A stretch of DNA of 19,435 nucleotides from a bacterium (GTDB taxonomy: Bacteria; Bacteroidota; Bacteroidia; Bacteroidales; Bacteroidaceae), in assembly GCA_004559785.1 (NCBI GenBank), contig SFXD01000036.1, forward strand, positions 1 through 19,435. The letters are read 5' to 3'. The position numbers were made by a program, and so were the translations under genes. Below are positions 13,911-19,435 of this stretch, piece by piece; position 1 is the first letter of the stretch; every line of letters starts with the position of its first letter. The notes beneath the pieces are model-generated. The model made no database searches and was not told the origin of the DNA. It saw only the letters and a program-made list of their open reading frames with translations.

Positions 13911-16325
13911 ATGAACAAGAAGATGAACAAGAAGATAACCAACATACTGCTTGCCGTCATCGTCGCTTTGTCGGCAGCAATGCCCTCTTTCGCACAGGAC
14001 GCAAGGCAGAGAAAGGTAGAAACCATAGTACAGGACGTACTGGCACAGATGCCCGTGCAGGACAAGGCCGACCTGGACAGGGAGATGGAGGACCTGGCAA
14101 AGTCCGCCCCTCAGTCGGTGCAGATGCTGGCACAGATGATGCAGCCGGCCGAGAAGGCTTCCAACAACCTCCTGGAGTACGCTATCAGCGGAGTCGTGGC
14201 CTACGCCTCGGCACACCCACAGTACAAGCAGGCGGTGAGCGATGCCTTGCAGATGGCAACACCCAGGGCAGCCGATGCCACGGCACGCCAGTTTCTGCAG
14301 TCGCAACTGAGGCTACTCGGAGAGGTGACTCCACCTGAATTTACCGCACATCAGGGGGCTGCAACGTATACGGCACAGTACGACAAGCTGACGGCTCTCG
14401 GAGACAAGGCCGCCGGTGAAATTGCCAAGGCTCTGAAAAGCAAGGACCGCGCATACAGGATGCAGGCACTGAAGTTTGCCACCGACCACGGAATGGCTTC
14501 CGACGAGGCTCTGCTCTCGAAGGTTGCCAAGGCATTCAAGTCCGCAAAGGAAGATGGCAAGGTTGACATCCTCAACTGGCTGGGCGACAACAAGGTGTCA
14601 AGCCAGACAAGCCTTATCGTCAAGGCTGTCAAACAGGGAGGTGCCGTGGCAGACGCTGCCCTGGAGGCTCTGGGACGCATTGGTGGCGACGAAGCCTGCG
14701 ATGCCCTGCTCTCCGCCCTCGCCACCGAAAACGGCGACGCTGCCATGGAAGCCCTCAGGTGCATACCCGACAACCTGAACGGCAAGGTGCCTGCAGCAAT
14801 CATATCCTCACAGGGAGAGAAGACCATCGCCCTTCTGAAGCTGGCTAACGCACGCAGGCTTCGCAACACGGGCGCACTGGTCATGGAACTCTGCAACTCG
14901 CTGGACGCAGAGGTGGCTAAGGCCGCACGGGAGGCTCTCTCGGGAGTGGTGGGCAAGGACAATGCCGCATCCCTGGCCAAGTGCCTCGACAAGGCTCCGC
15001 AGGAACAGGTTGCCAACTATGCCAAGGCTCTCAGGGCATCCGTAGGGTTCATGCAGCCACAGGAGCAATTGCAGCTCGTAGGTCAACTCATGCAGGGTGC
15101 TTCCAACACTTCCCGTTTCTACCCCATAATAGCCAGCACCGACACCAAGGAGGCCGTACAGCAGTTGCAGGAGGCCTGGGAGAAGAATGGCAGCAAGGAG
15201 GCTCTCGAAGCCCTGAAGACCTGCAACAACTTTGAGGCAAGCAAGGCTATGCTGACCGCCGCCAAGCAGGGCGACGACAAGGCTATGCTGAGATACGTAC
15301 AGCTGGTGAGCGACAATGTCAGCGACCTCGACGACCGTTGCAAGCGCTTGTCCGACGCACTCGGCATCACCAAGTCCGCCAGTACAAGGAAAGCCATACT
15401 CAAGGCCCTTGGCTCCACGCCTACCATGACTGCCTTCACCAACGTCGGCAAGTACCTCGGCGACGACGAACTGGCTTACACCGCTGCATACGCAGCCAAG
15501 GATATCGCCGCCAAGTGTGAGGAGGAGCTCGACTACAAGCAGCTGTGCGAGACGCTTACCCTGGCCGCCGAGAAGATTAAGGTTGCCGGCTCTGCTGACG
15601 ACGGATATGCCATCGACGAGATAAAGAAGATGATTGCAGAGGCTGAACCCTCACCCGTATACCAACTCTCCGAAGAGGAGGAGAAGGAAGGGTACGAAAT
15701 GCTCTTCGATGGTACCAATCTCGACAAGTGGACAGGCAACAAGGTGGGTTACGTCCCCGTCAACGGCTGCATCGTCGTTACCGCCAACTATGGCAACGAG
15801 AGCAACCTCTACACCGTCAACGAATATCAGGACTTCATCTTACGCTTCGAGTTCTGCTTCACACGACCGGGCGTGAACAACGGCGTGGGCATACGCACCC
15901 CAATGGGAGTGGATGCGGCATACTACGGGATGTGCGAGAGCCAGGTGCTCGACCACGACGACCCAATCTACGAGGGGCTGCACGACTACCAGGTTCACGG
16001 TTCGGTATACGGAGTGATTCCTGCCAAGCGAATCAAGCATAAGCCTCTCGGCGAATGGAGCACGGAGGAGATTCGCGTACAGGGCAACCACATCACCGTC
16101 ACAGTCAACGGAGAGGTCATAGTGGACGGCGACATCAGCAAGGCTTGCAAGGGACACAACGTGGCTCCCGACGGCAGCGACTACAACCCCTATACCGTCG
16201 ACCACCGCAACCATCCCGGCATGTTCAACAAGAAGGGACACATCGGTTTCCTCGGACATGGTGCGGGCTTGAAGTACCGCAACGTACGCGTGCTCGACCT
16301 TAATGCCAAGGGCAAGAAGAAGTAG
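13911..16325 (+). CDS. HEAT-repeat protein fused to DUF1080 (3-keto-glycoside hydrolase-like) domain
   Basis: This 804-aa exported protein starts at the ATG at 13911, right before a Sec signal peptide (about 1-29, ending SFAQ). The same frame is open further upstream, but that part overlaps the dehydrogenase gene. Residues about 30-590 are almost entirely helical and alanine/leucine-rich with HEAT/ARM-like pairs ('ADAALEALGRIGGDEACDAL', 'ILNWLGD'). Residues about 594-798 form a DUF1080 (PF06439) domain: 'LFDGTNLDKWTG', 'HGSVYGVIPAK', 'EWSTEEIRVQGNHITVTVNG', 'GHIGFLGHGAGLKYRNVRV'. This concanavalin-like family includes 3-keto-disaccharide/3-keto-glycoside hydrolases, which act on the product of Gfo/Idh/MocA dehydrogenases. 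The gene follows that dehydrogenase by 23 bp, presumably on one transcript. Catalytic residues of the family were not assigned. The solenoid may bind a partner or substrate; that is inference. It has a lysine-rich C-terminus. Confidence 0.88.
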   Translation: MNKKMNKKITNILLAVIVALSAAMPSFAQDARQRKVETIVQDVLAQMPVQDKADLDREMEDLAKSAPQSVQMLAQMMQPAEKASNNLLEYAISGVVAYASAHPQYKQAVSDALQMATPRAADATARQFLQSQLRLLGEVTPPEFTAHQGAATYTAQYDKLTALGDKAAGEIAKALKSKDRAYRMQALKFATDHGMASDEALLSKVAKAFKSAKEDGKVDILNWLGDNKVSSQTSLIVKAVKQGGAVADAALEALGRIGGDEACDALLSALATENGDAAMEALRCIPDNLNGKVPAAIISSQGEKTIALLKLANARRLRNTGALVMELCNSLDAEVAKAAREALSGVVGKDNAASLAKCLDKAPQEQVANYAKALRASVGFMQPQEQLQLVGQLMQGASNTSRFYPIIASTDTKEAVQQLQEAWEKNGSKEALEALKTCNNFEASKAMLTAAKQGDDKAMLRYVQLVSDNVSDLDDRCKRLSDALGITKSASTRKAILKALGSTPTMTAFTNVGKYLGDDELAYTAAYAAKDIAAKCEEELDYKQLCETLTLAAEKIKVAGSADDGYAIDEIKKMIAEAEPSPVYQLSEEEEKEGYEMLFDGTNLDKWTGNKVGYVPVNGCIVVTANYGNESNLYTVNEYQDFILRFEFCFTRPGVNNGVGIRTPMGVDAAYYGMCESQVLDHDDPIYEGLHDYQVHGSVYGVIPAKRIKHKPLGEWSTEEIRVQGNHITVTVNGEVIVDGDISKACKGHNVAPDGSDYNPYTVDHRNHPGMFNKKGHIGFLGHGAGLKYRNVRVLDLNAKGKKK

Positions 16326-16366
16326 CAAAGGGACACGTCACGGTTGACCCGTAACCGCCCCAGGGC

Positions 16367-16452
16367 ACAATACGGGAAAACCTTTACAATACGGGAAAAA
16401 AATAACTCCATCTTCCCTCGTAAGAGAAAACATCTTCCCTTGCGAGGGATTA
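16367..16452. repeat. Left repeat cluster flanking the intron relic
   Basis: ACAATACGGGAAAA occurs at 16367 and 16386 (19-bp period). CATCTTCCCTCG / CATCTTCCCTTG occurs at 16409 and 16431 (22-bp period). The second pair, read on the minus strand, gives CGAGGGAAGATG units that resemble the right-hand CGGGAGGGAAAAAT units in opposite orientation. Confidence 0.6.
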
Positions 16453-16470
16453 CTTTTGTCTCACCTGCAT

Positions 16471-16605
16471 GTGTGTCGTCTAATGGGTATAAGTCCCCAA
16501 GCCACCCTAATAGCAGGAAGGCTATAGCCAAAGGCAAGGGTGTCCATAACGAGGTGGAATCTGAAGGAAGCCGGAGGCTGAGGACAAACGCCTATGATTA
16601 GCGTT
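16471..16605 (+). mobile_element. Group II intron relic (5' end and part of domain I)
   Basis: GTGTG at 16471 could be the intron 5' end (GUGYG consensus). It is followed by segments typical of domain I of bacterial group II introns: 'GGGTATAAGTCCCC', 'AGCAGGAAGGCTATAGC', 'AAAGGCAAGGGTGTCC', 'CGAGGTGGAATCTGAAGG' and 'AAGCCGGAGGC'. Similarity fades near 16600. No reverse transcriptase/maturase reading frame and no domain V hairpin follow, so this is a 5' fragment left by truncation or incomplete retrohoming. It is oriented on the plus strand, in the convergent spacer after the DUF1080 gene, where an insertion would be neutral. The call rests on remembered consensus patterns, not on a covariance-model search. 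Confidence 0.72.
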
Positions 16606-16625
16606 TACCTCCTATTTGATTCTCT

Positions 16626-16689
16626 CGGGAGGAAAAAATATTTTCCACGGGAGGGAAAAATATTATCTACGGGAGGAAACCACATCCCA
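16626..16689. repeat. Right repeat cluster: three 22-bp CGGGAGG units
   Basis: CGGGAGG begins at 16626, 16648 and 16670, an exact 22-bp period. Each is followed by an A-rich tract and, in the first two, by ATATT (GGAAAAAATATTTTCCA, GGGAAAAATATTATCTA). The third unit has diverged to GGAAACCACATCCCA. Confidence 0.7.
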
Positions 16690-16860
16690 ATGGCATCCCT
16701 GACGTGTACTGATTTTGGTTGACAGTTTTGTTTGTTAATACTAAAGTTGTTTACACTCTTGTTGTTTTATTCCTACTATGGTTGTCAGTTCATACTTTTA
16801 TCAACATCTTAGGTTTACATTCGGTCCATTTGCAAGGAGGAACCCTGCAATCACCCCCCC

Positions 16861-19299
16861 CTACATCTTGAAGGGCGAGGACTTGACGAAGATACGGTAG
16901 TCGCGGATGCTCTCGGGTGCATTTTCCTCCATGCGCGGGAGTACCTGGAAGCCGGAGACCGTCTGCTCCTGACCCATGTCGATGACGATGTGGTGGGGGA
17001 AGGACACGCCCTGGTTGGTGCTCCAGTAGGTGCTCTCCTGCAGGTCGAACACCTTGGTGCCATTCTTGTTGCCCGTGACGACATCCTCGTCGTCTGCGTA
17101 TGCCACGCTCCACGGCTCACGGCTGAGGCGGTTGCCGCCCTCGTCGAGAATATACAGCTCGGCAATGCAGCAATACTCGCGGTTCCAATGGCTGTTGAGT
17201 GCCTCTATGCAGAAGTAGCGGCCTCTTGCCGGCTTGTCGAACCTAACCTCCTGCCAGCCGTTGCCTGCCTTGAGCGTACCTTCGTTGACGGGTTTCTCGG
17301 AACTCAGGTCCAGTTGCTGCCCTTCCTGGCGATGCGTCTGCGGCTTGTCTATCTGCAGCATATTCAGTTCGGGCTTGTCCTGTCCCCATACGACAGCCTC
17401 CTTCGGACCAATTATGTCGAGCACTATCACTTCGTTCTCACCCTTCCTGAGCCAGCATCCGGGGCAGTACAGCGTCTGCTGGGGGCCTATGCTCCAGATG
17501 CGTCCCAGTTCATGTCCGTTGACGTACACCTGCCCCTTGCCCCATGTCTGGAAGTTGAGGAAGGTGTCGCCCACCTTCTTCAGCGTGAAGGTGCCGCGAT
17601 AGAAGCCGCGGTTCTGGAACAGGTCCTTCCCGTCCTTGTTCCACATGGGCTTGCCGCCCAGCCGGAGGCCGTCGTTCTCCAGATAGCAGTCCTGATGGGC
17701 GAAGGCGTTGCTGGCGCGCTCGTAGGAGTCGGAGAGAGTGGCAATGTTCCACTGGCGGGGTTTGAAGACGGTTTCCATCTGGGGTGTCTGTGCGGTGATG
17801 ACCACGTCGCTCACGATGCCCTTGTAGTCCTTGATGGCCTGGCCGAAGTTCACGCGGCCCATTCCCTCCACCAGGATTTCCAGCTCATCGCCCTCGTCGA
17901 CAGGCGGCAGCACCAGGGCACCTTCGCCCTTCACGCGGTCGAGCTTGCCGATGAAACGGCCGTTGATGAACACCTGGGCATAGTCGTGCATCTGTGCCGT
18001 GAGCACACTGGGCACACCAATCCTGGGCAGGCGGGTGGCATAGTAGAGCATGCCCCATCCCAGGTCCATGTCCTCGAAGGTGAGCAGCGGCTTGCCCTTC
18101 ACCACCTTGGTCTTGGCGTCGGTGCCGTTGAAGAGCGGTGTGAACTCCTTGAGCTCAAAGCGGGGCACCGTGATGATGGGCATGGGGGCCTTGGGGATGG
18201 AGGGCAGTTTCTTGCCGTCGTTGTAGCGCGCCATCATGGCACGCAGCTGATGGTACTTCTCGGTGGCATGACCGTATTCGTTGATGGGGGCGTCGTAGTC
18301 GTACGAAGTTACGTCGGGGGCATAGCCGGGCGAATTGGCACCTGCCCAATGACCGAACGACGTACCACCATGCGTCATGTAGAGCGAGAAGCTGATGTCC
18401 CTCTTGAGCATGGCCTCCATGCCGTCCACCATGTCCTTGGCGTTGCGCGTCTCGTGCCTGGCACCCCACTTGTCGAACCATCCGCTCCAGAACTCGGAAC
18501 ACATCTTGGGAGCATCCGGCCGCACCTCTCCCAGCCGCTTGAACTGCTGGTCGATGTCTGCTCCCGTGCCGAAGTTCATTGTCCACGTCAGGTCGTCGAG
18601 ACCGTTCAGCTCGAAGTTACTGCTCCAGTCGCACTGGAACAGAGCCAGTTGGTTGCCGTATATCTCACGCAGGCAATCGCGTATTGCCATTACGTAAGGC
18701 TTGTCCTGTGCATAGCTGCCATATTCGTTCTCCACCTGCACCATTATGATGGGACCTCCGTTCTGTATGGTGAGCGGAGCCAGCTGCTTGCCTACCTCCT
18801 GCTCGAAGATGCGCACACGCTCCATGAAATATGGATCCAGGTGGCGGAGGTTGATGTCCTTCTTCTTCAACAACCACCATGGAAGTCCACCCATTTCCCA
18901 TTCGGCGCACACGTATGGTCCCGGGCGCACTATGACGTACATGCCGTTCTTCTGCGCCAGACGGCAGAACTCTGCCACGTCGTTGCCCTCCGTAAAGTCG
19001 AACTTGCCTTCTTCCGGCTCGTGGATGTTCCAGAAGACGTACAGGCACACCGTGTTCATTCCCAGTGCCTTGCACATCTGGATGCGATGTTCCCAATAGG
19101 GGCGTGGTATACGTGGGTAGTGCATCTCGGCAGCTTTCACCACAAAGGGCTTGCCGTTGAGCATGAAGGAGCCCTTCCCTGCCTCGAAATGCCCGGGAGC
19201 AGGGTTGGCAAGGCTGGCATGGGGCATTGCCACGCACAGAGCCATGTAAAGTGTTATCTTGGCTACGGCCGTCAGGGTTTTGTCGGAAAAGAGATTCAT
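16861..19299 (-). CDS. GH35 beta-galactosidase with C-terminal permuted discoidin-like domain
   Basis: This 812-aa exported enzyme is predicted to remove terminal beta-linked galactose from glycans. It has a signal peptide (about 1-31, ending HASLA). The TIM barrel occupies about residues 40-360, with 'VIVRPGPYVCAEWEMGG', 'VQVENEYGSY' (Glu192, acid/base) and 'SEFWSGWFDKWG' (Glu269, nucleophile), plus 'THGGTSFGHWAGAN'. Beta-sandwich domains follow ('RGFYRGTFTL', 'VYVNGHELGRIWSIGPQQTLY' split over a jelly roll), as usual in GH35. Residues about 665-812 are a discoidin-like domain whose strand order appears rotated: the segment 'EVRFDKPARGRYFCIEAL...AELYIL' precedes 'DLQESTYWS...HHIVIDMG...DYRIFVKSSPFKM'. 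The protein ends right there, which fits a permuted but complete domain. The gene converges on the DUF1080 operon. No clear -33/-7 match was found in the 136 bp upstream that are visible. Confidence 0.93.
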   Translation of the reverse strand: MNLFSDKTLTAVAKITLYMALCVAMPHASLANPAPGHFEAGKGSFMLNGKPFVVKAAEMHYPRIPRPYWEHRIQMCKALGMNTVCLYVFWNIHEPEEGKFDFTEGNDVAEFCRLAQKNGMYVIVRPGPYVCAEWEMGGLPWWLLKKKDINLRHLDPYFMERVRIFEQEVGKQLAPLTIQNGGPIIMVQVENEYGSYAQDKPYVMAIRDCLREIYGNQLALFQCDWSSNFELNGLDDLTWTMNFGTGADIDQQFKRLGEVRPDAPKMCSEFWSGWFDKWGARHETRNAKDMVDGMEAMLKRDISFSLYMTHGGTSFGHWAGANSPGYAPDVTSYDYDAPINEYGHATEKYHQLRAMMARYNDGKKLPSIPKAPMPIITVPRFELKEFTPLFNGTDAKTKVVKGKPLLTFEDMDLGWGMLYYATRLPRIGVPSVLTAQMHDYAQVFINGRFIGKLDRVKGEGALVLPPVDEGDELEILVEGMGRVNFGQAIKDYKGIVSDVVITAQTPQMETVFKPRQWNIATLSDSYERASNAFAHQDCYLENDGLRLGGKPMWNKDGKDLFQNRGFYRGTFTLKKVGDTFLNFQTWGKGQVYVNGHELGRIWSIGPQQTLYCPGCWLRKGENEVIVLDIIGPKEAVVWGQDKPELNMLQIDKPQTHRQEGQQLDLSSEKPVNEGTLKAGNGWQEVRFDKPARGRYFCIEALNSHWNREYCCIAELYILDEGGNRLSREPWSVAYADDEDVVTGNKNGTKVFDLQESTYWSTNQGVSFPHHIVIDMGQEQTVSGFQVLPRMEENAPESIRDYRIFVKSSPFKM

Positions 19300-19435
19300 G
19301 TTGGTTCAGTTTATAATGTCAGTGGCATTCTATAAAGGGGTGTTCTACAAATTAGTTTTTATGTCCATTTGTGGGTGCCTACATACGCTTGGTCGCTTAT
19401 TGCCCCTAACTTGCATATTTCTATTTTTCAATCAG

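Larger units (their letters stand above)
16326..16860. other. Repeat-rich convergent spacer with group II intron relic
   Basis: This 535-bp stretch has no credible gene. From left to right it contains a weak hairpin (CGGTT/AACCG, 16341-16357), two ACAATACGGGAAAA direct repeats, two 22-bp-period TTCCCT units, a group II intron domain I relic (16471-16605), three 22-bp CGGGAGG units and about 170 bp of AT-rich unassigned sequence (16690-16853). A run of eight C ends at 16861, next to the GH35 stop codon. The flanking operons converge on it. Confidence 0.65.

Noticed and set aside
16626..16689. CRISPR array
   Set aside because: The 22-bp units are repeated end to end without unique spacers, there are only three, and no cas genes are nearby.
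16854..16861. Run of eight C (eight G on the coding strand) as a phase-variable tract of the GH35 gene
   Set aside because: The tract begins at the last base of the TAG stop codon, so length changes fall after the end of the protein and would not alter the frame.
16990..19335. 781-codon open frame on the plus strand opposite the GH35 gene
   Set aside because: It lies antisense to a gene with clear catalytic motifs. Its translation is rich in His, Val and Leu without domain patterns, as expected from the complement of GC-rich coding DNA.
19300..19435. Promoter for the GH35 gene
   Set aside because: CTAATTTG on the minus strand resembles a -7 element but lacks the required TA at its first two positions, and no properly spaced TTTG was found. 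The promoter may lie outside the window.

Overview
The window looks like a Bacteroidales chromosome, most likely Prevotellaceae. Support: start codons lack Shine-Dalgarno sites and have A-rich leaders; spacers carry the Bacteroidetes -33 TTTG / -7 TAnnTTTG promoter; secreted proteins end in the short 'GIYI..GKKVLVK' tail or in a single dockerin-type repeat; and the gene set (GH78, GH35, Tat-exported Gfo/Idh/MocA dehydrogenase, DUF1080 hydrolase, GLUG/BspA-like surface protein) is typical of that group. The placement is inference; no rRNA or marker gene is present.

Layout. (1) 2-154: the last 50 codons of a type I restriction specificity subunit, then a terminator-like hairpin. (2) 446-4110, minus strand: a two-gene operon for secreted proteins. 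The 820-aa GLUG/BspA-like protein ends in one dockerin-type Ca-loop. The 394-aa protein has an N-terminal region resembling a cohesin-like domain. (3) 4477-9297, minus: a 1606-aa secreted modular protein with four discoidin (F5/8C)-like repeats, helical linkers and two further beta-sandwich regions, behind a textbook Bacteroidetes promoter. (4) 9678-12269, minus: a lipoprotein GH78 alpha-L-rhamnosidase. (5) 12583-16325, plus, divergent from it: a Tat-exported Gfo/Idh/MocA sugar dehydrogenase followed 23 bp later by a HEAT-repeat protein fused to a DUF1080 (3-keto-glycoside hydrolase) domain. (6) 16861-19299, minus: a GH35 beta-galactosidase with an apparently circularly permuted discoidin domain.

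How they may work together. The dehydrogenase/DUF1080 pair fits the oxidation-elimination route, in which a sugar in a glycoside is oxidised to the 3-keto form and then cleaved. Beside a rhamnosidase and a galactosidase, this suggests periplasmic trimming of rhamnose- and galactose-bearing plant glycans or glycosides. No SusC/SusD pair or regulator lies in the window, so this is not a classical PUL as seen here.

The spacers are unusually structured. A composite dispersed repeat (C-rich palindromic core plus a 7-bp tandem repeat) occurs three times, each time downstream of a minus-strand stop codon. The spacer 16326-16860 holds a relic of group II intron domain I flanked by 22-bp-period repeats that look inverted relative to each other. 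I found no tRNA, rRNA, CRISPR array or intact transposase.
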